DNA from: Gammaproteobacteria bacterium UBA2168
GTDB taxonomy: Bacteria > Pseudomonadota > Gammaproteobacteria > Pseudomonadales > Azotimanducaceae
DNA length: 17,622 nucleotides
Direction of reading: 5' to 3'
Assembly (NCBI GenBank): GCA_002327525.1
Contig: DCWG01000149.1
Location: forward strand, 1-17,622
Shown here piece after piece: positions 1 to 7,267 of the stretch (the stretch's first letter is position 1; the number at the start of each line of letters is the position of its first letter). Made by a program: the position numbers and the translations under genes. The notes under the pieces are model-generated. The model saw nothing but the letters and a program-made list of their open reading frames with translations, did not search any database and was not told where the DNA came from.

Positions 1-52
1 GATGCAGGGGAAAGGTCAAAGGTATACGGGAGCTCGGGGCGGATGTTAGCAA

Positions 53-739
53 TCAGGATTGTGGCGTCATGCTGAGTTCTGTGCCTTGCTGGTGTATGGC
101 AACATGTTTGAGAAAGGACATCCCCAACAAGATGTGATTGGGGTAGTTGCCCTCCAGGACGGCTGCCTGAACGTTGGCCACCCGGATTCCGTCGATATCG
201 ATTTCGTCCAGCATCACCTCGTAGTAGGACATCGCACCACTGGCCGTCTGCCCGATACGCTTGCGCGCCCCGACCATATCTATGCCGAGGGCGGCGGCAT
301 CGCGTGAACTCATGGCGACCATCGATGCGCCTGTATCCACGAGTAACGGCCGTTGCTGGCCATTGATTCGGCCTTCGACCACGAAACGTCCCCCAGGATC
401 GCGCGTAATGGTCACTTTGGAGGGCACGGATGGCCTATGGGTGTCTTCACCCGATGGTCTGGCAGAGAGGCTGCCCCCGATACGCCCGGACAGCCCGAGT
501 GTCAATGTCTGACCCCCGTAGTCGATGACTGCCTCATGCGCGTTGGCGCTGACGAGGTGAATGCCGTCTTTGGCTGACCCGCCGCTCTGGAAGACGTGCT
601 GACGTCCGTTGACACTCATGAATGCACGGTCTTTGGACAAACCCAGAACCTCGATGTGCAGACCATCGGGGGGCGTTCCAAGCGCGTTGGGTACATAGAG
701 CACCAGATATAGCAACAACGTCGTGGCGTACTGCTTCAC
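53..739 (-). CDS. Secreted retropepsin-like aspartic protease (clan AA, TIGR02281-like)
   Basis: The 228-residue product is a single-domain aspartic protease of the bacterial retropepsin-like type, which acts as a homodimer because each chain supplies one catalytic Asp. The catalytic motif is LLVDTGAS (Asp135), followed by a VAMSSRDAAALGI helix region, and a second hydrophobic-Gly motif HILLGMSFL lies near residues 202-210, in the order expected for the family. A hydrophobic N-terminus (residues about 5-20, ending near NALG/TPP) looks like a signal peptide, so it should act in the periplasm. Residues about 27-85 form a small N-terminal domain (VNGRQHVFQSGG, DYGGQTLTLGLS) seen ahead of the protease in related proteins; its role is unknown to me. 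The start is GTG at 739 with only a weak ribosome site, but it places the signal peptide exactly at the N-terminus. The substrate cannot be told. Confidence 0.85.
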   Translation of the reverse strand: MKQYATTLLLYLVLYVPNALGTPPDGLHIEVLGLSKDRAFMSVNGRQHVFQSGGSAKDGIHLVSANAHEAVIDYGGQTLTLGLSGRIGGSLSARPSGEDTHRPSVPSKVTITRDPGGRFVVEGRINGQQRPLLVDTGASMVAMSSRDAAALGIDMVGARKRIGQTASGAMSYYEVMLDEIDIDGIRVANVQAAVLEGNYPNHILLGMSFLKHVAIHQQGTELSMTPQS

Positions 740-1125
740 TCGCTGCGTCTTTGCTGCATGTCTTTCAGGAGTAATTGTAGGGTTTCGAAAGGCAATTTTC
801 CCTGTGTCGAAGATAACAGTCTGACAGGCATGGAGGAGGCGATCTGTTGATGGCTCCGGTGGCCGAAATCATCAGCTGCGGCTTACGTTGTCTTGTTTGC
901 GATCCAGTTCACACTTCGTGTGGTAGTTTGTGGCAACAACATGGAAGCACGGTTTTGTATGTAGTGTGATCGGCCTATCGTTCCCCAGTGCGTCGGAAGA
1001 GCCTGTGGGCTCGTGTAAGTGGATGACCTAACTTATGGCTCGCTTCTGATGCCGGTTGCCGGAAATACCCCGACGCTGGTCTGAAACGAGTGCCAACCAC
1101 CCCTCGGTACAGGGATGATCGGGGC
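740..1125. other. Intergenic region, no gene seen
   Basis: This stretch separates the leftward protease from the rightward pseudopilin remnant, so it should hold both promoters. I see no open frame with family resemblance on either strand, no tRNA-like fold and no convincing promoter pair. The only structure is a short hairpin GAGCC-TGTG-GGCTC at 999-1012, with no T-tract after it. Confidence 0.5.
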
Positions 1126-1524
1126 ATGGACAAAGGCAGTAACAAAGTCCGCGGATTTACGCTCGTTGAGCTGATGATCGTGACCACGGTCATCGTGATC
1201 CTGATGTCGACAGCGCCAAGCTTCGTGACGATCGTCAAGAACAATCGACAGACCCTCCAGATCAACTCTCTGCTCCTCGCCCTGACGGCCGCTCGCGACG
1301 AAGCAATCAAGCGCAACGGACTGGTGTCTGTCTGCTAGACCGGTGATGGCGCTGAGTGCAGCGATGCCGGATGGGGCATCGGATGGATGGTGTTCGTGGA
1401 TGAGGAGACCGAGAGTCAGCTGGACGACGACGACACGGTGCTGCAGGTATTTCCCGCGGTGAACGAGGACACCACGCTCACCACCAACAGCCTAGGTGTG
1501 CAGGCGCCGGCCGAGTGCTGGTAG
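1126..1524 (+). pseudogene. FimT/GspH-type minor pseudopilin, interrupted by TAG and truncated
   Basis: The N-terminus is a textbook type IV prepilin leader: KVRG then FTLVELMIV, with the G/F cleavage site, Glu at mature position 5 and a long hydrophobic helix. FimT/GspH proteins are minor pilins that prime pilus or type II secretion pseudopilus assembly in the inner membrane. The helix is followed by ARDEAIKRNGLVSVC, the family's conserved block, and then an in-frame TAG at 1336-1338. Reading through gives TGDGAECSDAGWGIGWMVF and VDEETESQLDDDDTVLQVF, which is exactly the expected continuation (Cys-x-Cys loop, GW-VFVD strand). The frame then ends at 1522-1524, well before the C-terminal strands usual for the family. 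So the gene is damaged twice: an amber codon where a Lys or Gln codon is usual, and a missing C-terminus. I chose the ATG at 1126 over the GTG at 1090 because it leaves a normal short leader and has AGGGA upstream. No other pilus genes are nearby. Confidence 0.85.
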
Positions 1525-1526
1525 CA

Positions 1527-2225
1527 CTAGCCTGCGCAGGAGACCGCGCAGCGATGCGCGTTGTCCGGGGTGTTGTCGAGACTCAGATTGGTGGTCATTC
1601 TCGCCAGCGCTTTTCGGTGATTCAGCCAGGACCTGAACTCGGTTATGGTCTCTGAATCGTCTGGCTGCGAGGCCATCCAGTCTTCCATGGCCGTCATCAG
1701 CCTGGCGGCGAGTTCCTGGTCGACGCGAAACAGCTGCAGGTAGGCGTACTTCACCTGATAGAGATAACCGAGGTCGAGAAATGCCTCACCTCGTTGTTCA
1801 ATCGCCTCCCAGAAGCGGGGATGAATGTCGAGTGCGAAGTTGTACGCTCCGATGGCTTTCTCTAAATCACCCGTCATCTGGAGCGCGTAACCCATCTCGT
1901 AGGCAGCCTTGTAGTGCCGGGTAAATTTGCGTAGAGCGTCGCGATAGTTCTCGATGGACTTTGCATACTCCTTGTTTGCCTTGGTGATGTACTTGTCTCG
2001 TGTCTTCTCGTTGTTCGCTCTCTCTGCCTTCGCTTCGTGGTTCAACGCCTTTCCCTTATGCCTCAGACCCGCCTGGTAGTGGCGCTCGGCGGCCGCTTCC
2101 GGTGAGCGCAGGGCAGACCTGGTGGGCGGCGGCAGATAGCCGTCGCTCGCGGCGTGCGCGGTGCTCTCGGCCATACCCAGAATCAGGCAGAAAGCCATCA
2201 GGAACAGACGTAGTCGAACGGTCAT
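1527..2225 (-). CDS. Exported TPR-repeat protein
   Basis: A protein of about 232 residues with an N-terminal signal peptide (hydrophobic run LFLMAFCLILGMAES, probable cleavage after AHA) and an all-helical body. A charged helical segment rich in Lys/Glu/Asn (about residues 45-95) leads into tetratricopeptide-type helices: YKAAYEMGYALQMTGDLEKA then IGAYNFALDIHPRFWEAIEQ, with the usual Gly, Ala and Pro spacing. TPRs are protein-binding scaffolds, so a periplasmic binding or assembly role is plausible, but the partner is unknown. The upstream GTG at 2234 is possible; the ATG at 2225 is preferred because GGTGAG sits five bases before it. The stop lies two bases from the end of the pseudopilin remnant, tail to tail. 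The gene is divergent from the PLP enzyme. Confidence 0.75.
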   Translation of the reverse strand: MTVRLRLFLMAFCLILGMAESTAHAASDGYLPPPTRSALRSPEAAAERHYQAGLRHKGKALNHEAKAERANNEKTRDKYITKANKEYAKSIENYRDALRKFTRHYKAAYEMGYALQMTGDLEKAIGAYNFALDIHPRFWEAIEQRGEAFLDLGYLYQVKYAYLQLFRVDQELAARLMTAMEDWMASQPDDSETITEFRSWLNHRKALARMTTNLSLDNTPDNAHRCAVSCAG

Positions 2226-2385
2226 GGTACTCACCGATTCCGGTTGCAGGATTAGCCTAGTTTAGCGCGCTGTGACGTTCAGGAAACGGGGGTGATCGGA
2301 CGAGGTGATTGAGGAATCGCCGTGCACATTGGGATAGCATGCGCGGCCAGCAAGGGCTTGGCCGGGATAAGGTCAGGAGTAGTTC

Positions 2386-3543
2386 ATGAGTGAAAAAGAA
2401 CGGCTCGGGTTTGAAACCTGTGCGATACACACAGGACAGCAACCGGAACGTGAGACCGGAGCGGTGGTGACGCCCGTACACCTGACATCGACCTACGTCC
2501 ACGATGCACCGGGGGCTCATCGGGGCTATGAGTACACGCGCTCGGGCAATCCTACGCGGACGGCGTTCGAGGAGTGTCTCGCGAGCCTGGAGCGAGGCAG
2601 CCGGGGGTTTGCCTTCGCCTCGGGTACACAGGCGAGTGCGACGCTCATGCAACTGCTGAAGGTCGGCGATCACGTCGTGTGCTGTGACGACATGTACGGT
2701 GGCACCCACCGCATGTTCGAGCAGGTGTATACCCGTTTCGGACTTTCCTTCTCCTATGCCGACCTCACTGATCCGGCGTGCTTCGATGAGTTCGTGCGAG
2801 ACGAGACCGCCATGGTGTGGCTGGAGTCGCCGTCCAACCCGCTGATGAAGCTGGTGGACATCACGGCAATTGCCGAACGTGCCAGGGCTCGCGGGGTGCT
2901 GGTGGTGGTCGACAACACGTTTCTGAGTCCGTACTTTCAGCAGCCGCTCGCGCTCGGTGCAGACCTGGTAATGCATTCGACGACCAAATACATCGGCGGG
3001 CACAGCGACCTGGTGGGTGGTGCGGTGGTTGCGAAGAACGAGGAGCTCGCGGAGCGGGTGGCGTTCTTGAGCAATGCTACCGGCGGCGCGCAGAGTCCTT
3101 TCGATGCTTACTTGTGTCTGCGCAGCTTGAAGACGCTTGCGGTGCGCATGCAGGCGCATGAACGCAGCGCCACCGCCATCGCGCGTTATTTGTGCTCACA
3201 TCCCGGGGTCAAGCGCGTCTACTACCCAGGCTTGCCCGAGCATCCGCAATTCGAGCTCGCGATGCGTCAGAGCTCGGGTCATGGCGGCACGCTCTCGTTC
3301 GAGATGGACGCGGATCTCGAGGAGATATGCCGCGCGCTGAGCCGTTTTGAGCTGTTCACGCTGGCCGAGAGCCTGGGGGGGGTGGAATCGCTGGTGGAAC
3401 ATCCCGGACTCATGACGCACGCCAGCATGCCGGCTGAGCTGCGCGAATCGGTGGGCATCGGCGATGGCCTCGTGCGCATGTCGGTGGGATTGGAGACGCT
3501 GGATGACCTGATTGCCGACATAGATCAGGCGCTTGCCGGTTAG
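2386..3543 (+). CDS. Cystathionine gamma-synthase / gamma-lyase family PLP enzyme
   Basis: A 385-residue cytoplasmic enzyme of the Cys/Met metabolism PLP family (fold type I), full length for the family. Visible signatures are the opening GFETCAIHTGQ, the YTRSGNPTR motif (Tyr50, Arg52, which contact the cofactor phosphate of the neighbouring subunit), FASGTQA, the DNTF motif with Asp176 that pairs with the pyridine nitrogen, and STTKYIGGHSD with Lys201 as the Schiff-base lysine. FTLAESLGGVESLVEHP near 324-340 is typical of cystathionine synthases and lyases. These enzymes either join O-acyl-homoserine and cysteine to make cystathionine (methionine synthesis) or split cystathionine to cysteine; sequence alone does not settle which, and no other sulfur gene is nearby. 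AGGAG at 2375-2379 is correctly spaced from the ATG. A bulged hairpin (2345-2363) lies just before it. The stop codon sits in the loop of a palindrome. Confidence 0.9.
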   Translation: MSEKERLGFETCAIHTGQQPERETGAVVTPVHLTSTYVHDAPGAHRGYEYTRSGNPTRTAFEECLASLERGSRGFAFASGTQASATLMQLLKVGDHVVCCDDMYGGTHRMFEQVYTRFGLSFSYADLTDPACFDEFVRDETAMVWLESPSNPLMKLVDITAIAERARARGVLVVVDNTFLSPYFQQPLALGADLVMHSTTKYIGGHSDLVGGAVVAKNEELAERVAFLSNATGGAQSPFDAYLCLRSLKTLAVRMQAHERSATAIARYLCSHPGVKRVYYPGLPEHPQFELAMRQSSGHGGTLSFEMDADLEEICRALSRFELFTLAESLGGVESLVEHPGLMTHASMPAELRESVGIGDGLVRMSVGLETLDDLIADIDQALAG

Positions 3544-3549
3544 ACCGGC
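3535..3549. other. Perfect palindrome with the stop codon in its loop
   Basis: GCCGGT-TAG-ACCGGC gives a six-pair GC-only stem whose three-base loop is the TAG stop of the PLP enzyme gene. There is no T-run after it, so it is not a standard intrinsic terminator. It could pause polymerase or protect the 3' end of the message, or be chance in GC-rich DNA. Confidence 0.35.
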
Positions 3550-3576
3550 CACGCCGCGCATCAATCAGAGCTCCCC

Positions 3577-3604
3577 TGGACACCTCGCTGCCCTTCGCTA
3601 TCAT
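3577..3604 (+). promoter_or_regulatory. Putative sigma-70 promoter for the DUF481 operon
   Basis: TGGACA (3577-3582) and TATCAT (3599-3604) each match the consensus at five of six positions and are separated by 16 bases. The predicted start of transcription, near 3611, lies about 33 bases before the ATG at 3644. This supports that ATG over the longer upstream frame beginning at 3533. Confidence 0.5.
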
Positions 3605-3643
3605 GGCGCGCCTTTCAAATGGTACGGCAAAGAAGGGACAGGG

Positions 3644-4651
3644 ATGGTGGTGAAGACAGGGCTAACACGCATGGTGTTCGGCTTGCTGTTGGTGTGGGCG
3701 ATTCCAGCGGCGGCGGATGGTATCGAGCTTGTCAACGGAGACCGCATTACGGGTAGCATCGGCAAGATCGCGGGCGGGAAGCTATACATAACACCCGCGT
3801 ACGCGGGTGAGTTTGCGGTGGATGTCGATCAGGTGCGCTCGGTCGAATCGTCAGACGAGTTCCAATTCACACTGAGCGACCAATCCGTCGTCGATGGACG
3901 CATCGGTGTCGAGGGCGAGCAGAGCGTCATCGTAACGGATACCGGCACGCGGCCCATCGACCTGGCCACGGTGCAAGAGATGGGTATACGGCGCGCGCAT
4001 TTCGAGTGGAACGTGGTTTCCGATCTCGCCGCCGACGTCTCGAGGGGTAATTCCGATGCGGAGACCTTCCGTTGGCACACTCGCGGCTTTGCCCGATTGG
4101 GCGATCACCGTCATACCCTCGAGTTCACCCTGGACCGCAAGAAAGCCGACGGTGTTACCAGCAAGGAAGAAGACGATTTTCGCTACCGTTACAACTGGTC
4201 ATTTGACGATGACTGGTCGCTATACGCTCTGCTCGGTTGGCAGAAAGATCCGATCCGCGAACTCGAACGGCGCATCACGGCCGGTGGCGGACTCGGCTAT
4301 GATGTGTGGGATTCGGGATCACGCGCGTGGCACATGGGGCTTGGTCTCGACTTCATCGACGAGGAGATCGGGGGTCAATCGCAGGAGCCGGTGGCGGCGC
4401 ACTTTCTCACACGTTTTTCGAACGACCTGTTCGAGGGGGAGGTGAAGTTCTTCCACGAGAACGACATATATAGCTACGTGGCCGGACGCAACAATGTCGC
4501 CATCGAGACACGAACCGGTTTCTCGTACGCGCTCACCAACGAAGTCGCGGCCAAAGTGCAGGTCAACTACGACTACGAGACGGATCCCGCGAGTGGTGCT
4601 GAGAACGATGACCTCCAGTACCTCGTCGGCGTGAGCATAACGCTCGACTGA
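3644..4651 (+). CDS. DUF481 outer-membrane protein
   Basis: The 335-residue product carries a signal peptide (MVVKTGLTRM, hydrophobic core FGLLLVWAI, cleavage near PAAA/DG). Residues about 27-115 are a small beta domain (IELVNGDRITGSIGK, VDVDQVRSVES, DQSVVDGRI) with a repeated N-G-D-x-I-x-G-x-I-like motif. The rest is a strand-rich region of alternating polar and aromatic residues (WNVVSDLAADVSRGNSDAET, YRYNWSFDDDWSLYALLGW, YDVWDSGSRAWHMGLGLDFI, VQVNYDYETDPASG), the pattern of a DUF481 beta-barrel such as the YdiY group of salt-induced outer-membrane proteins. It ends with the strand YLVGVSITLD, as barrels often do. Molecular function is unknown. The start is set by the signal peptide, the AAGGGACAGGG upstream, and the promoter at 3577-3604. 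The next gene begins six bases after its stop, so they are probably co-transcribed. Confidence 0.85.
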   Translation: MVVKTGLTRMVFGLLLVWAIPAAADGIELVNGDRITGSIGKIAGGKLYITPAYAGEFAVDVDQVRSVESSDEFQFTLSDQSVVDGRIGVEGEQSVIVTDTGTRPIDLATVQEMGIRRAHFEWNVVSDLAADVSRGNSDAETFRWHTRGFARLGDHRHTLEFTLDRKKADGVTSKEEDDFRYRYNWSFDDDWSLYALLGWQKDPIRELERRITAGGGLGYDVWDSGSRAWHMGLGLDFIDEEIGGQSQEPVAAHFLTRFSNDLFEGEVKFFHENDIYSYVAGRNNVAIETRTGFSYALTNEVAAKVQVNYDYETDPASGAENDDLQYLVGVSITLD

Positions 4652-4657
4652 ATCGCA

Positions 4658-5083
4658 GTGACCGACGTGTACGACAGCCTGGATCATCATTTGAAGGGTG
4701 CGGGATCCTTCGAACGGGCTGCCGTCCCGCCCGGTATCTACCTGGCGTGGTGCATCAACATGGGGCTTGAGAGCCGGATGTTGCATGAGCGTGACCAACA
4801 AGCGGTGCTGCGCGTGCGCTACAGAGAACTCAAAGGCAGTGAGTTTCTGGTATCGGTTTGCGGTGGCGTGCTGGATGCATCGTTGTTGAGCGATGCGGGC
4901 AGGCGCTTCACGCGGACCCACTATCAAGCCTATCTCGATGCGCTTCAGGCTCTCGCTCCTGACGAATGCGTATACGATTATGACGATGATTGGGCTCTTT
5001 ACGAGCGGATGGCGTCTTTCTTGACGCGACAGTACATGGGCGGTGGTTCGCAGAAGAGGCGGTGGTGGCGTTTCTGGCGGTGA
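4658..5083 (+). CDS. Small cytosolic protein, DUF7832-like
   Basis: A 141-residue acidic protein with no signal peptide or membrane segment. The segment YDSLDHHLKGAGSF, then VPPGIYLAWCINMGLESRML, resembles the opening of the DUF7832 group (a short Y-D-x-x-x-H-H/F start followed by a G-x-x-L-A-W-x-x-x-x-G-L helix), and FTRTHYQAYLDALQAL and DDDWALYERM match its later helices. The link is from memory of the family pattern and is only moderately sure; function is unknown. The C-terminus is a basic aromatic tail, KRRWWRFWR. The start is GTG at 4658, six bases after the DUF481 stop; another in-frame GTG lies at 4667. Its TGA overlaps the GTG of the DUF427 gene (GTGA at 5080-5083), which suggests coupled translation. 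Confidence 0.7.
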   Translation: MTDVYDSLDHHLKGAGSFERAAVPPGIYLAWCINMGLESRMLHERDQQAVLRVRYRELKGSEFLVSVCGGVLDASLLSDAGRRFTRTHYQAYLDALQALAPDECVYDYDDDWALYERMASFLTRQYMGGGSQKRRWWRFWR

Positions 5084-5610
5084 GCGCGGACACGCTGGCA
5101 GCGAGAGCGCGGTGGCGCTATCGCGGCGAGCATCGGCCGTCGTTTGCGGAGTTCCCGGACGATGGCCAGCGCTCGGTGTGGGATTTTCCTCGCCCGCCGC
5201 GTATCGAGCCGGTAGCTCGGCATGTGAGGGTAGAAGCCGATGGGATCATGTTCGCCTCGAGCAGGCGCGCGGTGCGGGTCTGTGAGACCGCCGGTGCACC
5301 GACCTACTACGTACCCCCGCAGGATCTGTGCGTGCCATTGGCAAGCTCGGGGCAGACGAGTATTTGTGAGTGGAAGGGACTGGCCGAGACTCTGGATCAC
5401 GGAGATCTCACCGCCGTGGGCTGGCGCTACGTACAGTGTTTCGAAGAGTATGCGGCCCTCCACGGATGGGTTTCGTTCTACCCCGCAGTGGTGTGTTGTT
5501 TCCTTTCGGACGAACGGGCACGAGCGCAGGGTGGCGGATACTATGGCGGCTGGGTGACGGATGACCTGAGCGGGCCCATCAAGGGAGCGCCGGGGACCGA
5601 AGATTGGTGA
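5080..5610 (+). CDS. DUF427 domain protein
   Basis: A 176-residue protein with the recognisable DUF427 pattern: VWDFPRPPRIEPVARHVRVE, an ADGIMFASSRRAVRVCETAG segment, TYYVPPQDLCVPL, CEWKGLA, and a closing FYPAVVCCFLSDERARAQGG then YYGGWVTDDLSGPIKGAPGTEDW. The domain is a small beta-fold of unknown biochemical function found widely in bacteria. No signal peptide is seen. An open frame extends back to 4990 inside the previous gene, but resemblance begins only after the GTG at 5080, whose bases overlap the previous stop as GTGA. The 3' end overlaps the following acetyltransferase start in the same GTGA manner, so the two upstream-downstream junctions look translationally coupled. Confidence 0.85.
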   Translation: MSADTLAARARWRYRGEHRPSFAEFPDDGQRSVWDFPRPPRIEPVARHVRVEADGIMFASSRRAVRVCETAGAPTYYVPPQDLCVPLASSGQTSICEWKGLAETLDHGDLTAVGWRYVQCFEEYAALHGWVSFYPAVVCCFLSDERARAQGGGYYGGWVTDDLSGPIKGAPGTEDW

Positions 5611-6005
5611 GTTTTTCGATGCGCGATGTGGAGATCTTCCGGCCCTATCCGGATGAGATGCCCTGGGAGCTTCTGTTTGAGGCCGATGCCGATGAAGAAG
5701 CCGTCAGGGAGTATGCGGAACCGGACCGGGTTCGCATCGCCAGGTTGGCAGGTTCGACCGTTGCCGCGTACGTGATTTCGGTCGTTGAACCCACCGTGTT
5801 TTCGATTCGCAGCCTCATCGTCGCCCGTCCATACCGCGGCGCAGGCCTCGGCCGATGGATGCTCGGACACGCCATCGGCATCTCGGAGTCGAAGGGAGGG
5901 CGTGAAATTGTCGCACCCGCTTGTGCCCGGACACGTCTGTTCGAACACAGCGGATTCGTCAGCGAAAGCGCTGGTGGTTGGCGGCTGGTGCTCACACCCG
6001 AGTGA
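5607..6005 (+). CDS. GNAT-family N-acetyltransferase
   Basis: A compact protein of about 132 residues with the acetyl-CoA binding motif A, RPYRGAGLGRWMLGHAIG (the R-x-x-G-x-G/A signature), preceded by strand VFSIRSLIVA and followed by the motif B-like end TRLFEHSGFVSESAGGWRL, where the F-E-x-S-G-F turn is typical of GNAT folds. It would transfer an acetyl group from acetyl-CoA to an amine; the acceptor is unknown. The GTG at 5607 overlaps the DUF427 stop (GTGA); a TTG at 5604 and an ATG at 5619 are alternative starts, and all leave the fold intact. It is the last gene of the rightward cluster and converges on citrate synthase with 12 bases between the stops. Confidence 0.85.
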   Translation: MSFSMRDVEIFRPYPDEMPWELLFEADADEEAVREYAEPDRVRIARLAGSTVAAYVISVVEPTVFSIRSLIVARPYRGAGLGRWMLGHAIGISESKGGREIVAPACARTRLFEHSGFVSESAGGWRLVLTPE

Positions 6006-6017
6006 AGCCGGCCCGAC

Positions 6018-7100
6018 TCACCGTCCGGGGCAGGGACCAACGTAGCGCACTGCAGGACGGATGAGGCGGTTGTCGATCCGGCTTTCCATGAAGTGGGCCA
6101 CGTAGCCGAACACTCGCGCCATCGCGAAAGAAGTGGTGAAGAACCGCGTCGGCAGCCCGAGCGCCCGGAAGATGAGCCCCTTGTAGAATTCGATGTTGGC
6201 GTACAGTGCCCGATCTTTCTCCGCCATACGTTCGGTGAAGCGCTCCTCGATGGCTTTCAGCACCTCGAATGTGGCCTCGTGCTCTGTACCGCGTGTCAAC
6301 TCGGCGGCCAGACGTTTCGCGTACTTGGCGCGAGGGTCGACAACCCGGTACTCGCGATGACCCATACCCATCACCCTGGCCTTCTCCGCTATGCAACGAT
6401 CGACGAATGTGCGGGCTTGTTCGGGACTCGACAAGCCGTCGGCGGTTTCGAGTGCTGCCTGATCCGCTCCGCCGTGCAAGCGTCCATGCAGGGTGCCGAT
6501 GGCGGCCGCCAACACATTTTCGACGGGTGCCAGCGTACTGGCGACGACGCGGCCTGCGAAGGTGCTGGCATTGAAACCATGTTCGATCTGCAGGATCTGC
6601 ATGACCTCGAATGCCTCGCGTGCCACGCCTGAAACCGGCGCGCCGATCTGGGTGAGGAACCGTTCGATGTAGTTGGTGATGCCGGTCTCCAATGCGTCTT
6701 CGCGCATCAGGTACGTGGCAATGATCGCTGGCAGTTTCGCTGCGATGGTGAGCCCATGGCCTACCTCGCCGAAGGCATGGAACACATCACTGCGCTCCAG
6801 CACGGGGGTCATCGATTGCAGGACGTGCATAGGGTGGGTGGTGTCCGGCAGATTGAGAACGCTGGTGGCCTCCCAGCGGGAGAGGCTGCCCGCGGCGGCG
6901 AGTTCTGCCTCGAAATCCCTGCCCGGTTCGCCGGTGAGGACCCAGGCCGCCACTTCCGAGAACGGCCGCGTGACGAGATCGTCGACGCCGACACCTCGAT
7001 AGCTCAGGTTTCCGCGCTCGCCGTCCACCAGCGAGATGGCGGTTTCGCCAACCTCCACGCCCTCCAGCCCCTTGTCGACCCTGATGGTTTCGGTGCGCAT
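6018..7100 (-). CDS. Citrate synthase family protein (citrate or 2-methylcitrate synthase)
   Basis: A 360-residue short-form (type II-like in size) citrate synthase that condenses oxaloacetate with acetyl-CoA, or propionyl-CoA in methylcitrate synthases. Signatures are EHGFNASTFAGRVVAST (His174), GRLHGGAD (His209, the catalytic enolising His), MGMGHREYRVVDPRA (His248), FAMARVFGYVAHFMES and DNRLIRPAVRYVG. The third catalytic residue, normally Asp in N-V-D-F-Y, is Glu304 here (NIEFYKG). That swap occurs in some family branches by my recollection, so activity is still likely, but it could mark a different acyl-CoA preference. The upstream ATG at 7160 adds 20 residues unlike the family; the ATG at 7100 preceded by GGGGAACGGG is preferred. 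It is divergent from a LysR regulator across a 167-base region with a LysR-type palindrome, so control by that regulator is probable. Confidence 0.88.
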   Translation of the reverse strand: MRTETIRVDKGLEGVEVGETAISLVDGERGNLSYRGVGVDDLVTRPFSEVAAWVLTGEPGRDFEAELAAAGSLSRWEATSVLNLPDTTHPMHVLQSMTPVLERSDVFHAFGEVGHGLTIAAKLPAIIATYLMREDALETGITNYIERFLTQIGAPVSGVAREAFEVMQILQIEHGFNASTFAGRVVASTLAPVENVLAAAIGTLHGRLHGGADQAALETADGLSSPEQARTFVDRCIAEKARVMGMGHREYRVVDPRAKYAKRLAAELTRGTEHEATFEVLKAIEERFTERMAEKDRALYANIEFYKGLIFRALGLPTRFFTTSFAMARVFGYVAHFMESRIDNRLIRPAVRYVGPCPGR

Positions 7101-7180
7101 CCCGTTCCCCGTCTTTTGAACAAGGCGCTCAGTGTGGTCAAGGTGAATCGAGACGCCCATCTGATTCGGCGAACGGAGCC

Positions 7181-7212
7181 ATTAGCCATGCTTATGCATT
7201 AGCACGGCTAAT
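7181..7212. promoter_or_regulatory. LysR-type operator between citrate synthase and its regulator
   Basis: Three copies of one half-site are clustered here: ATTAGC at 7181-7186, ATTAGC at 7198-7203, and its reverse complement GCTAAT at 7207-7212. The last two form ATTAGC-ACG-GCTAAT, which contains TTAGCACGGCTAA, a perfect T-N11-A palindrome of the kind LysR regulators bind. The outer pair also form an 11-base inverted repeat (7181-7191 against 7202-7212, one mismatch). A second inverted pair, TTATGC (7192-7197) and GCATAA (7217-7222), overlaps. The position, 81 bases before citrate synthase and 56 before the regulator, fits autoregulation plus control of the divergent gene. Confidence 0.7.
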
Positions 7213-7267
7213 TGCCGCATAAGGTGGAGTGGCAGCGTGGATGTAGAGCGAATGCTACCCTTGCCCG

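Noticed and set aside
999..1012. Hairpin GAGCC-TGTG-GGCTC as a terminator
   Set aside because: The stem is short and no T-run follows on either strand.
2257..3159. Open frame of 300 codons antisense to the PLP enzyme
   Set aside because: It mirrors a clearly coding gene, has His/Arg-rich low-information sequence, and is the usual shadow of GC-rich coding DNA.
4319..4927. Open frame of 202 codons antisense to the DUF481 and DUF7832-like genes
   Set aside because: It crosses two genes on the other strand and has no domain or ribosome site.
4990..5079. Longer start for the DUF427 protein
   Set aside because: It overlaps the previous gene by 94 bases, and family resemblance begins only after the GTG at 5080.
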